IMG/VR virus record: IMGVR_UViG_3300041411_000129
Location: 124,001 to 188,000 of that record
Direction: 5' to 3' (one strand)
DNA length: 64,000 nt
Source of the DNA: a virus
In this document: positions 45,643-54,308 of the stretch, piece after piece
How the letters are laid out: every line of letters starts with the position of its first letter
Numbering within the stretch: position 1 is the first letter of the stretch
Translations under genes and position numbers: made by a program
Notes under the pieces: generated by a model
The model's input: only the letters and a program-made list of their open reading frames with translations
Told to the model about the DNA's origin: nothing
The model's database searches: none

Positions 45643-47047
45643 GTTAGATTCGTCCCCGATTGCCCAAGAGGTCGCCCTCATCGTTAAGGAAGGTGGTAGT
45701 CCTTACTTCTTGTTCGCAGTGACCATCCATTGCGGCGGTAAAGACATTACCCCTCTCCAAGTGTTGAGGTTTGACGTTGGGCGCAACTACCGTGGCGCTT
45801 ACACGGATGACCTGTCCATCGTGGTGTCACTCGGCACCGGTACATTGATGAATGACATTGGTCCGTATCAAGACGACATCAAGATCACCGTCAACATCTC
45901 CAACGCCGATACAACCGGTACTCAGAAGACCGATCAGGCGGTGATGTCCAGAACGTACGTTGCGTATCTGGGTGATGAGATCCCACGCCCAACTGATACA
46001 GCGTTCAACCCATCGCTGCAAGATACTGAGACGGCTAACCGTAGTTCCCTCAAGAACACGACGTTTGTGTTGGAGATGGCAGCGGTCGGTCAGCTCAGGA
46101 AACAAAGTCTCGGCACGATCGGTAAAGCATGCCCTCCTTACGAGCTCATGCGTACGCTGATGACGAAGGCGTGTCAAGCGTTGAAGTTGGGTAAGGATGA
46201 AGTCATCGACAAGTTCGATATGGCTGATGCCAACAACCTGACAGCGCGTGACCACGTCATCGTTCCGGATAACACTCCTGTCTTGGAGATCCCTGATTAC
46301 ATCCAGAACAAATCTGGTGGGATCTACTCGACAGGTCTTGGGTTCTATATCCAAGGACAGTGTCTGTTCACATGGCCGATGTACGATACAACCCGTCAAG
46401 ATTCCGCTAAACGTGTGTTGCAGGTTGTGATGGCTCCTAGTCGTCACTCTACGATGCTCGATAAGACGTGGAGAGATGGTGGGCGGATGGTCAGCATTTA
46501 CTCGGCTGGTATTTCTAAGATCCTCGATGATTCGTTGGGTCAGTTGAATACCCAAGGTAACGCCGTTCGTTACACCAACGCCAATCAGTTGGTGGACGGT
46601 GGTCCTAAAGTTGCTGGCAACAAGATGGTGGCGTCTCGTACGACCAACAACCAAGAGTTCTCAACCACGGTTGTAGGTAACGGACAGAACCTCGCTAAAG
46701 CCGCTGGATCGAAAGTAACTGATAACGTGTACTTGGAGGCCAGTAAGCTGGCGAAACGTTCAGGTGCGCACATGGTGATCCCTTGGAAGCGAAGTAACCC
46801 AGAGCTTATCACTCCGGGTATGGCTACTGAGATCAACTACGATCACGATGGCGTTATAAGGACAATCGAAGGTACTGTGATTTCATGCTACAGTTCTTAC
46901 GAGCTGGAAGGTCAAGGTATGAACGCAGCACGATGGATGGCTTCATCTGTCGTAACGGTCTTCATTGATCGGAATGATCCTGACTATATCGCTTACCTAC
47001 AAGGTGGCGGTACGATCAGTGCCGTTCCAGAGATCGGTGAGATCTAA
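45632..47047 (+). CDS. Baseplate hub or tail protein candidate, 471 aa
   Basis: The start (ATG 45632) lies inside the previous gene. The protein is beta-rich. Near residues 385-440 it reads VIPWKRSNPELITPGMATEINYDHDGVIRTIEGTVISCYSSYE-like segments, which resemble the OB-like final domain of baseplate hub proteins (gpD/gp27 type) that ends a tail tube. Residues about 90-110 are a Thr/Asn-rich loop. I assign hub only tentatively; no lysozyme domain is present. Confidence 0.4.
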   Translation: MAVELDSSPIAQEVALIVKEGGSPYFLFAVTIHCGGKDITPLQVLRFDVGRNYRGAYTDDLSIVVSLGTGTLMNDIGPYQDDIKITVNISNADTTGTQKTDQAVMSRTYVAYLGDEIPRPTDTAFNPSLQDTETANRSSLKNTTFVLEMAAVGQLRKQSLGTIGKACPPYELMRTLMTKACQALKLGKDEVIDKFDMADANNLTARDHVIVPDNTPVLEIPDYIQNKSGGIYSTGLGFYIQGQCLFTWPMYDTTRQDSAKRVLQVVMAPSRHSTMLDKTWRDGGRMVSIYSAGISKILDDSLGQLNTQGNAVRYTNANQLVDGGPKVAGNKMVASRTTNNQEFSTTVVGNGQNLAKAAGSKVTDNVYLEASKLAKRSGAHMVIPWKRSNPELITPGMATEINYDHDGVIRTIEGTVISCYSSYELEGQGMNAARWMASSVVTVFIDRNDPDYIAYLQGGGTISAVPEIGEI

Positions 47048-47059
47048 CAATCCCATAGT

Positions 47060-47070
47060 CACACATTACC
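47060..47070 (+). promoter_or_regulatory. Putative early-type promoter box
   Basis: CACACATTACC followed by GACGTAGAATCT. It is the best match to the other copies, but a terminator hairpin lies between it and the next gene, and the start codon is 101 nt away. Confidence 0.5.
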
Positions 47071-47087
47071 GACGTAGAATCTAATCA

Positions 47088-47107
47088 CCGGGGGAGTAAT
47101 TCCCCGG
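47088..47107 (+). terminator. Hairpin terminator downstream of a promoter box
   Basis: CCGGGG/CCCCGG stem (6 bp, up to 8 with G-U and A-U) followed by CCTTTTTC. Confidence 0.7.
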
Positions 47108-47170
47108 CCTTTTTCTGCATCGGTAAGAAGGAACCATTTTGAATGCATTCTAATTTCAAGGAATTTAACC

Positions 47171-47911
47171 ATGAATACGACTCTGTCTCCAGACAGACCC
47201 GTAGTTGAGAGGAATACGATACTCAACTTAATTGTCAAAACCTCCGAGGGTAAATCCGAATACGGACTCTTCCTCGTGCTTGAAAGCTTCGATTACAACG
47301 ATGCGCTGGCGGAAGTTCGTATCGACGGCGCTGTGAAGTCTGAAGATGTATTCTCCAAGCTCACACGGCAGCTTGTGGATCGCAAAACGATCCTACCCGT
47401 TGAATCGTACACTTTAGATTTAGGAGAGCGTGGGCGAGCTTGTGGAGCCTTGAAGGATAGCTACCATCATCAGCTCAACGATTGGTCTAGCATGGCCAAG
47501 GTGTTGGTTACTGAAGTTGAGAAGCATCACTTCGACTTCATGGGACCTGAAGGTCTTCTCCATCTGCTCAAAGTACAAAACGGCCCGACGCTTGGACAGG
47601 TCTTCATTGAAATCAAAACGGGGAACTACGAATACACAACGCTGGACATCATCGGACCTGAAGGGGCTGACTACCCTGAAGACTTCAAGAACATGATTCA
47701 GCGGGAGATCACCCAATTCCTCAGAGAGAAGTACAGCGACGTTCCATTCGAGCTTATGGTTAGTATCCGCCAGTCGGATCTGTCCAAAGCTATCGAGGTG
47801 CTACATGTCGTCAGGGCAAGCTCTAATCACAGACATTTTCAAATCGGAGTTACTAAACGATTTAGACGGCCCGATACTGGTGTCGTTAGCAATACAAGCG
47901 TGGCTCACTAA
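47171..47911 (+). CDS. Hypothetical protein, 246 aa
   Basis: Not recognised. CAAGGAA precedes ATG 47171. The first 210 residues look globular and acidic; the last 36 (from about 212) are basic and irregular and overlap the next gene by 107 nt. That tail may be an accidental extension after loss of an original stop. A terminator and early-type promoter box lie upstream. Confidence 0.65.
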   Translation: MNTTLSPDRPVVERNTILNLIVKTSEGKSEYGLFLVLESFDYNDALAEVRIDGAVKSEDVFSKLTRQLVDRKTILPVESYTLDLGERGRACGALKDSYHHQLNDWSSMAKVLVTEVEKHHFDFMGPEGLLHLLKVQNGPTLGQVFIEIKTGNYEYTTLDIIGPEGADYPEDFKNMIQREITQFLREKYSDVPFELMVSIRQSDLSKAIEVLHVVRASSNHRHFQIGVTKRFRRPDTGVVSNTSVAH

Positions 47912-48062
47912 TAACCTTCTGGATGACTTGCTTTACTCGCTTCAACTGAACAGTATCACTTACACTCAAACCGATCAATTCCTTCACTTATACATTCGAG
48001 GACAACGCTTGAAAGTCCCACTCATCAACTTCATGACAGGAGAACGCTATGGCCAAGCGTAG
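47805..48062 (+). CDS. Small hypothetical protein, 85 aa
   Basis: Not recognised. GAGGTG precedes ATG 47805. The sequence is rich in Leu, Asp and Asn (LLNDLDGPILVSLAIQAWL; LLDDLLYSLQL) and looks helical and well folded, more so than the overlapping end of the upstream gene. It overlaps the next gene by 14 nt. Confidence 0.6.
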   Translation: MSSGQALITDIFKSELLNDLDGPILVSLAIQAWLTNNLLDDLLYSLQLNSITYTQTDQFLHLYIRGQRLKVPLINFMTGERYGQA

Positions 48063-48525
48063 AACACCGGACGAGATCTCCAAAGCCAAGGATGACATCA
48101 TCACTACGCTTTCCATCGCAGCGCTCTCTGGAGCCGACAACGCGAAGATCCAACAGATCGCTTATTCACTCATCGATAGAGCGCCGGGAGCTATGAAGAA
48201 AAGCTTCCTACTTCCTTTGTCTCAGAGTGAAGAAGCGCTGGACATCGTTCTGGAGGAGATGTGTTTCCCACAGACCGAGAAGTGGATCGGCACAGCGCGC
48301 ATTAACGATTACGAATACGACATCACCTTGAAGTGGACTGACACTTTGACGTATGTCCAATCGGAAGTCGTCGAACTCATCGCAGCACAATTCCTTCAAC
48401 GTGGTTTCACATCGGGTCGACTTTACCTTCGCTTCACTCATCCTCAATACCGTTTCGAAGATAGCACCAGCGTCTGCATGCAGCACTTCTGTGAGCAAAC
48501 ACAGATGGGCTTGAAAGTTGCCTGA
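48049..48525 (+). CDS. Hypothetical protein, 158 aa
   Basis: Not recognised. AGGAG precedes ATG 48049. Helical first 80 residues, then a beta-rich second half with WIGTARINDYEYDITLKW; three Cys are scattered without a metal-site pattern. Last plus-strand gene before the tandem minus-strand inner-head cluster. Confidence 0.65.
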   Translation: MAKRRTPDEISKAKDDIITTLSIAALSGADNAKIQQIAYSLIDRAPGAMKKSFLLPLSQSEEALDIVLEEMCFPQTEKWIGTARINDYEYDITLKWTDTLTYVQSEVVELIAAQFLQRGFTSGRLYLRFTHPQYRFEDSTSVCMQHFCEQTQMGLKVA

Positions 48526-48530
48526 CACGA

Positions 48531-48561
48531 CATAAAGCCCGGCATTACGCCGGGCTTTATG
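48531..48561. terminator. Strong terminator between convergent genes
   Basis: CATAAAGCCCGGC (48531-48543) pairs perfectly with 48549-48561, identical to the stem at 20097-20127 with a different loop, and is followed by CTCACTC and a T9 run. Confidence 0.9.
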
Positions 48562-48583
48562 CTCACTCTTTTTTTTTGCTGTA

Positions 48584-49771
48584 TTACTCGCCTTTGGAGT
48601 CGTACTGTCGAAGGCTTGCGTTGGCGTGCAGATACGCCGACTGAGCAATACCGCCGACCAACGGCAGCATGGTGCGTGGACCAGTGCCGATGCGGGCCAG
48701 GATCTTGGAAACGATCGCAGGACCTTGCTTAACGCGGGACTTGTCGTAAGTACCGTTAGCGCGCTTCAGATCGCTGATAGCGATCCGCAGATCACGCTTG
48801 GTTTCGTCCATCCACTTAGCAACGTCAGTCAGACCACGAATGATGTCACGGATCTCGCCGAAGCCGCAGACGAAAGTACCTTCAGCGATCTTGGTTTCCG
48901 ATTTGGTAACCTTGATAGCCGCGTTCAGAACGTTGAGGTCGTTATCGCCGGCGGAGACAGTGACTACGTTCAGGCCAGGGAACTCGTAGAACTCGTTCGA
49001 GCCGTTAGGAGTACCTTGTGGCAGATCGGCTTCGCTGACTTCCTGACCGCCTTTCAGCTTGTCAGTAACGGTAGCGCCCAGCTTGGCGTACATCTTGACC
49101 CAATCACCGGCCAGGAGCTTACCAAAGTTGGTAGCAGTATCCAACGCCTGTTTCGGAGTCAGAGTCTTCTGAGTAGTCTGCAAGTAAGCAGCCCACTTAG
49201 GAGCACCATCGAACTTATCTTTCTTCAGAGTGCCAGCAGCCTGGTTCTGACGAGAGATCAAGTTGTCGCGCATTCTGTAAACGGCAGACTCGGTCTTACC
49301 GTAGTTGTTCATCAGACCGGTCAGCATCTCGGCCAGCTTAGCGCAAGCGGCTTTGAAAGCTTCCCACATGCGAGCCAGCAGACCTTTCGACTTACCTTCA
49401 GTTTCCTGACGGTTCTCGAAGCTGGTCTGATGGACGCCGATGGATTCGAACGATGCCGAGAACACCGCATCAGGAACTGGCAGGTCAGCAGCGCGCAGGA
49501 TGTTACCAACGCCCAACTGGTACTGGCGCGCAGTCTTGGCGTTCCAGTTATCGGCCGGTACACGATCCATGAAGTCAGAAACGAACGACTCGAGGGATAC
49601 GGTTACTTCGGCGATGCTTTCAACGTTGCGGCTACCTTCAGCGATTTCGGCATCGCTTACAGCAGCGTCAGATACGCATTCAGCGATCTCGCCAATTACC
49701 ACGTCAGTTGGGTTCTCTTCCAACATCATGGCATCAGCGGCTTGCTGTAGTGGATCGTCGTGTACAATCAT
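48584..49771 (-). CDS. Inner-head-type protein (tandem paralogue 4)
   Basis: The 395-residue protein opens with an acidic leader and has candidate S-F-E sites at 107-109 and 117-119, a GLLARMWEAFKAA amphipathic helix, and a helical body ending YLHANASLRQYDS. The leader reads LRAADLPVPDAVF...SFES, aligning by eye with LMASDLDLPVTMLAPSFES in the 53864 gene. I use ATG 49771 with GAGGTTTCCC upstream rather than the longer 49801 reading, which overlaps the preceding gene. It is the most divergent and last-transcribed of the four tandem copies. Confidence 0.7.
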   Translation of the reverse strand: MIVHDDPLQQAADAMMLEENPTDVVIGEIAECVSDAAVSDAEIAEGSRNVESIAEVTVSLESFVSDFMDRVPADNWNAKTARQYQLGVGNILRAADLPVPDAVFSASFESIGVHQTSFENRQETEGKSKGLLARMWEAFKAACAKLAEMLTGLMNNYGKTESAVYRMRDNLISRQNQAAGTLKKDKFDGAPKWAAYLQTTQKTLTPKQALDTATNFGKLLAGDWVKMYAKLGATVTDKLKGGQEVSEADLPQGTPNGSNEFYEFPGLNVVTVSAGDNDLNVLNAAIKVTKSETKIAEGTFVCGFGEIRDIIRGLTDVAKWMDETKRDLRIAISDLKRANGTYDKSRVKQGPAIVSKILARIGTGPRTMLPLVGGIAQSAYLHANASLRQYDSKGE

Positions 49772-49779
49772 GGGAAACC

Positions 49780-51009
49780 TCAGTTGTAAGCGTTGGCACA
49801 CTCGTCGATGTAACGAATGCTTGCCTTGATGGTTTTGAGGAAGTACGGGGTGGCGTTAATCCAACCCTGTGCTGCCAAGCTGCATGCTTTGTTCAGGGAG
49901 CTGAACGCAGTCCGGAGTACTGCTACATCAGTCTTATCGTTGTGGGCGGTAACGCTCTTGGAGAGTTTGCCGACCTTATCGGTAATGGCTGTGAAAGCAT
50001 TCATCTCACGTTTGAGACTAACGAGGACTTTGAGTCCATCATTACAAACGGTGATGCCTGTTTTCAATTCAGCTACAGAAAGCAGATCAGCTTTCGTATT
50101 GTTCGCTACAGCCGACTGGTTGATCTTGATCTTAGTCCCCATGATCGGATTAGCCCCAGCACCCGGAGTCAATTCCAGATAATGGTTAGGGGTAATATCG
50201 ATCTTGACCGGTTTCATCGCCAGCGACTTCTCAGCGAACTCGGTAACACTCTTACCGACTTTATCCGCATCCAGTCCAGCGACGTTAGTCGGTAGAGGGA
50301 ACTCAACCAAACTCTTCCAGCCACCGCGCCATTCGATCGCGAAGTCTTCGAAGTAAGCGACTGCTTGAACGACGTGACGACTAGGCGGTTCGATACGCGA
50401 ATGTTTGTCCGTAAGATAGGCAGCGACCTTACCTACGTTAACATCTTCGACCGTAGCCTTAGCATCAGCCTTGATTAAGGAAACCTTCTCCGTAACCTTA
50501 TCGAGATAGTTCTCGACAGACTTACCGCTGTCAGTCAGATTCTCCCAGAAGGAAACGAACGCATCGGCGACAGCTTTCATCGCTACATGAAGCCACGTCA
50601 GAATACGACGGATGATGCCGTCCTTCTTCTCAGCGACTTCAGTGCTGTAGTTCCCGTTACTCGCTTCGAACGACGGTACAATCATTGTTGCGGGGATGTA
50701 GATATCCGCGTTAACGAGAATGGCTTCAACCGACAGACGTAGAAGATCAGCGTCGCCTTCATCGAATCCATCCGCGCCACAAGCGGCGATACTCTTATCC
50801 ACCAAATCCGTCAGGTTATCGGACACACCAGCCGCAATGGAGATCTCATCGGAATGACCCTCCACTTCAGCCGCAATATGAGACAGCTTCTCGATATTGC
50901 CGTCAGCCAGATCCGAGGCCTCGATAATGGAATCTTCGAGGCTCAGATGAATGACTGGACGTGGTGTCGACGCTGACTGGGCGAGTCTTTGAAGAATACT
51001 AGCAGTCAT
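49780..51009 (-). CDS. Inner-head-type protein (tandem paralogue 3)
   Basis: The 409-residue product starts MTASILQRLA, almost the start of the 53864 gene, then an acidic leader with IYIPATMIVPSFEAS and S-T-E at 122-124, followed by a basic amphipathic helix (KKDGIIRRILTWLHVAM) and a helical body ending AAQGWINATPYFLKTIKASIRY. The conserved leader and cut site point to processing by the phage prohead protease and packaging in the head. It lies 13 bp downstream of paralogue 2. Confidence 0.75.
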   Translation of the reverse strand: MTASILQRLAQSASTPRPVIHLSLEDSIIEASDLADGNIEKLSHIAAEVEGHSDEISIAAGVSDNLTDLVDKSIAACGADGFDEGDADLLRLSVEAILVNADIYIPATMIVPSFEASNGNYSTEVAEKKDGIIRRILTWLHVAMKAVADAFVSFWENLTDSGKSVENYLDKVTEKVSLIKADAKATVEDVNVGKVAAYLTDKHSRIEPPSRHVVQAVAYFEDFAIEWRGGWKSLVEFPLPTNVAGLDADKVGKSVTEFAEKSLAMKPVKIDITPNHYLELTPGAGANPIMGTKIKINQSAVANNTKADLLSVAELKTGITVCNDGLKVLVSLKREMNAFTAITDKVGKLSKSVTAHNDKTDVAVLRTAFSSLNKACSLAAQGWINATPYFLKTIKASIRYIDECANAYN

Positions 51010-51022
51010 TGTCTGTCACCGG

Positions 51023-52450
51023 TTACTTGGCGTGATCGTAGGTGTTGCCCTGGTTGTTACCGGCAGCATTTGCACGATAGCGCTCAGGACGAACCACTTC
51101 AGGCTCATCTTCTTTGGTATCGCTACCACCAGCGCCACCTTTGATCTTGCTGGCCGACAGGTCGCAATAGCGCATGTTGGCTTTGAGCATCATCAGGAAG
51201 TCAGGAACCGACTTGGTCCAGCCCTGAGACATTACACGGCAACCGCCGAGGATACCGTTGACCCACAGACGCAGCTCAGGATCGATCTTCGCGCCACCCA
51301 TGCTTTCAGCCATCTTCAGACGACCGAGGATGGTATTGCAAGCCTTGACCACTGCGTCAGCGCCTTTGGTCCAGCTGGAAACGTCTTTCTCGATGACCTT
51401 CATGATGTCGAGGGCCTTCAGAGCCAGCGTGCAACCGCTCAGCATTTCAGCGTGCTTCAAGACCTTACCGGTGTGAGCAGCCTTCTCTTTGATGACGGCA
51501 CGTTCCAGTTCGACCTTGGCGCCGTTGAGAGGCCACTTGCTATCTTCGCCAGGGATCAGCTTGATAGTGCTGGTCTCGGAGATCTTGATGTCCTTCAGCT
51601 TGGACATGTCGTTCTTCATCGAACGGTTCAGGTTATCGACCGCCGTATTGAGGAACGTGGTGATCGGACCGACGTCGTTCATGCTCGAAGGCGGCTTGAT
51701 GTCCACCAGATCTTCGAACGCGCCGTGCCAGGCCGAAACGAAGTTCTTGAACAGACCCACGTTGGTCTGAACGATCGCAGCAGGTGGCTTGACCACGCCG
51801 GAAGCGTTCGCGCAATACGCGCCAATGCTCGCACCGAGATTGATGGTGCCTTCTTCGGTCTCGCCTTTGTTCTTGTTGATCTTCGCCAATACAGCGGTGC
51901 CGTATTTGCCGATCGACTTGCTGTTGTTGAACAGACGGTGCCAGAACTTGGCAACCATAGCCATCAGGCTCTTGAACGCTTCAGCTACCCAGCTAAGGAT
52001 ACGGCCGATAACGCCCTTCTTCTTTTCTTCAGCTTCCGTTGAGTAGTCCGAACGGCTAGCGCAGGATTCGAAAGAAGGAACCACGACACCTACTGGAATG
52101 CCCAGGCCGGAGACCTTCAGAACGGCTTCCACCGAGATGAACATCAGTGCAGCACCTTCTTCGGTGATACCGCTGGCGCCGTAGGTTTCGATAGTCTGGT
52201 CGACGATCGCTTCGATAGAGCCGGCTGCTGCCTCAGCTTTATCGATGGAGGCATTCTGCCCATTGATGTCTTCGGAGATAGCATTGATCTCGGCAATGTC
52301 GGCAACGATATCTTGCGACAGTTGTTCGAGTTCTTCACCCTGTACCGGCTCTTCTTCAGGAGCTGGGAGGTTAGCGAAGTCTGGCTGAGCTGGCAGCTCA
52401 GACGATTCAACGCCGTAGTTAGCAAGTTGCTGCAAGATGGATGGAGGCAT
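51023..52450 (-). CDS. Inner-head-type protein (tandem paralogue 2)
   Basis: This 475-residue member starts MPPSILQQLA, has a long acidic leader with GIPVGVVVPSFES and S-T-E at 137-139 in YSTEAEEKKKGVIGRI, then an amphipathic Trp-containing helix and a helical body ending MSQGWTKSVPDFLMMLKANM. I chose ATG 52450 because the conserved MxxSILxxLA start begins there; the longer reading from 52537 runs into the neighbouring gene. Codon bias suggests abundant product. Confidence 0.75.
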   Translation of the reverse strand: MPPSILQQLANYGVESSELPAQPDFANLPAPEEEPVQGEELEQLSQDIVADIAEINAISEDINGQNASIDKAEAAAGSIEAIVDQTIETYGASGITEEGAALMFISVEAVLKVSGLGIPVGVVVPSFESCASRSDYSTEAEEKKKGVIGRILSWVAEAFKSLMAMVAKFWHRLFNNSKSIGKYGTAVLAKINKNKGETEEGTINLGASIGAYCANASGVVKPPAAIVQTNVGLFKNFVSAWHGAFEDLVDIKPPSSMNDVGPITTFLNTAVDNLNRSMKNDMSKLKDIKISETSTIKLIPGEDSKWPLNGAKVELERAVIKEKAAHTGKVLKHAEMLSGCTLALKALDIMKVIEKDVSSWTKGADAVVKACNTILGRLKMAESMGGAKIDPELRLWVNGILGGCRVMSQGWTKSVPDFLMMLKANMRYCDLSASKIKGGAGGSDTKEDEPEVVRPERYRANAAGNNQGNTYDHAK

Positions 52451-52487
52451 GGCTATGTCCTTGGTAATGACGTACGTGAAACGATGA

Positions 52488-53864
52488 TTAAGCGGCTTTG
52501 GAATAGGCCGAGGCGCTGGCGCTGACATAACCGTCAAGTGCAGACTTAACTGCCCAGATAGTTTTGATCAGCTTAGGGGGAAGCATCCCGAGATCGTACA
52601 TAACGTCGACGGCCAGCTTGTAGGCGTCACACGCTTCTTTGATCGCAGTGGTATCTTCGTTGGCTGCCTTCTTCTTGCTGTACAGAGCGTTCAGTTGAGA
52701 GCTCATGTCAAACAGTTTGGTAGCCATGCCGTCGATCTCTTCAGCAGCATCCTGAAGAGGTTTGATGAAATCGCCAACATGGTCAGTCCATGCGGGAACT
52801 GCATCGGTGTAGTCTTGCATATCCTGAGCGCTGAGCGCTGGATACTCACCACCCTCGGCTTCCTTGTGAACCACCATGTTGCTATTGAGGTTCATGGAGT
52901 TGCCTTTACGCTCGCCAGTCAGAACGATGTCGATGTTCTTACTCACGTTGAACTCGACTTCTTTCGCTTGACCGAGTCCGACAGCATTGAGGAGAGCGGT
53001 CAGCACCCGAGGGAGTTCACTTTCCTTCGTCGGCTGTACGCCATTGACGATCGAGCTGACTTTCTTAACCATTTCCAGAACGCGGTCAGCTGAGTGCTTG
53101 CCGAAACCTTTGAGATCCTTGAGAGTCTCAGTAGGCTTCTTAGCCCGACCATCTTGCCCGATGATGAACTTAGGGTCCTTAACAGTAACCTTAGTGCTTG
53201 GAGTAGACGGAGCTGCTTTAGGAGCCGCTTTCGGTTCTTCCTTCTTCGGTTCTGGTTCGGGCTTCTTCGGTGGAGGAGATGTCGGTTTCTCAGCAGGCTT
53301 AGCCGCTGGCTTGACCTCAGACTCTTCCTCCTTCTCAGCCGGCTTCTCTTCAGCAGGCGCGTCGCCGTCAACGGCTGCATCAACCTTCTTCTTCAGAGCT
53401 TCGTTCTTGGCCTGGTCGTTCTTCTTGAACAGACCCAGCTTCTGGAAGAACGCCTTCAGCATTCCCATGAGGGTAGTGAAGGTACGCTTGATCCATGCCC
53501 AGATCTTACCAATGAAGCCCTCGCTCTTCTCCTCAGCTTCCGTTGAGTAGTTCTCAGGAACGCTGGATTCGAAGGACGGAGCAAGCATCGTAACTGGGAG
53601 ATCCAGATCAGACGCCATCAGAACCGACTCCATACAAACACGATAAAGCGCAGCGCGCTCTACGTCCATGGATGGCTTGTCGTTAATGAAGGCGTCACGA
53701 ATGTTCTTCACCGAAGCGAGGGTCGCACGAGCTCGAACAATCTGGGTTTGAAGCACATCCATCTCGTGGAAATCGGATTGCATGTCCACGCTTTCGAAGC
53801 TATAAGCAGCTTCTACTCGCCCGATGTTGTTGTTGGCTAGCTGTTTCAAAATGCTCGCGGTCAT
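52488..53864 (-). CDS. Inner-head-type protein with Pro/Lys/Glu linker (tandem paralogue 1)
   Basis: The 458-residue protein starts MTASILKQLA. The leader has LDLPVTMLAPSFES, and S-T-E lies at 107-109 in YSTEAEEKSEGFIGKI, followed by a Trp-rich amphipathic helix (WAWIKRTF). Unlike its paralogues it then carries a Pro/Lys/Glu/Ala linker of about 60 residues (about 170-230), probably disordered. The helical body ends SALDGYVSASASAYSKAA. It is first transcribed in the four-gene block. ATG 53864 is used; the ORF three codons longer adds nothing conserved. Confidence 0.75.
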   Translation of the reverse strand: MTASILKQLANNNIGRVEAAYSFESVDMQSDFHEMDVLQTQIVRARATLASVKNIRDAFINDKPSMDVERAALYRVCMESVLMASDLDLPVTMLAPSFESSVPENYSTEAEEKSEGFIGKIWAWIKRTFTTLMGMLKAFFQKLGLFKKNDQAKNEALKKKVDAAVDGDAPAEEKPAEKEEESEVKPAAKPAEKPTSPPPKKPEPEPKKEEPKAAPKAAPSTPSTKVTVKDPKFIIGQDGRAKKPTETLKDLKGFGKHSADRVLEMVKKVSSIVNGVQPTKESELPRVLTALLNAVGLGQAKEVEFNVSKNIDIVLTGERKGNSMNLNSNMVVHKEAEGGEYPALSAQDMQDYTDAVPAWTDHVGDFIKPLQDAAEEIDGMATKLFDMSSQLNALYSKKKAANEDTTAIKEACDAYKLAVDVMYDLGMLPPKLIKTIWAVKSALDGYVSASASAYSKAA

Positions 53865-53956
53865 TTTACACACTCGACTAGAGTATTATGCAAAGATCGA
53901 GAAGACCTCGCTCGGCGGATTATTACTTACATAAGATCTCCCTAAAGGAACGATTA

Positions 53957-54304
53957 ATGAAGATTGGATCGGTCCAAGATGTTGAGTTCGAAACCACTCA
54001 ACACGGCAATGTAATCCCTGTTCTGAAGATACAATCTGGAAGAACTAAGTTCGATTACAAACTCCCCAACATTCATGTACTTCAAGAGATGAAGTTGTGG
54101 ATGGCAGACATCGTGATGTTCACTGAGAAAGCCGGTAAGACTTCCTGCAAGGTATTAATGGAGAACCGTCCCATTGATGCTAGTCCTGTCGAACTACCAC
54201 ACACCTGCCAATCGTGTGGAGAAGAACTCCACATCTATCTAGAACGGCGACTGATCGTCAAGTGCGTTAATCAGTCTGGATGTAAGGCTCAGAATGTAGG
54301 ATGA
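53957..54304 (+). CDS. NAD+-dependent DNA ligase OB-fold/zinc-finger fragment
   Basis: The 115-residue protein resembles only the middle of LigA. Residues 5-70 have an OB-like strand pattern with HGNVIPVLKIQSGRTKFDYKL and a later DIVMFTEKAG, like the GRTGvlTPvA ... GDtVvveRAG of ligase. Residues 84-109 form C-x2-C-x15-C-x5-C followed by AQ, matching the LigA tetracysteine finger and CPAQ end. No adenylation domain (KxDG), HhH or BRCT part is present here. ATG 53957 follows AAGGAACG; 53888 lacks a site. It may partner a split ligase elsewhere or be a stand-alone DNA-binding protein. Confidence 0.6.
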   Translation: MKIGSVQDVEFETTQHGNVIPVLKIQSGRTKFDYKLPNIHVLQEMKLWMADIVMFTEKAGKTSCKVLMENRPIDASPVELPHTCQSCGEELHIYLERRLIVKCVNQSGCKAQNVG

Positions 54305-54308
54305 CGCT

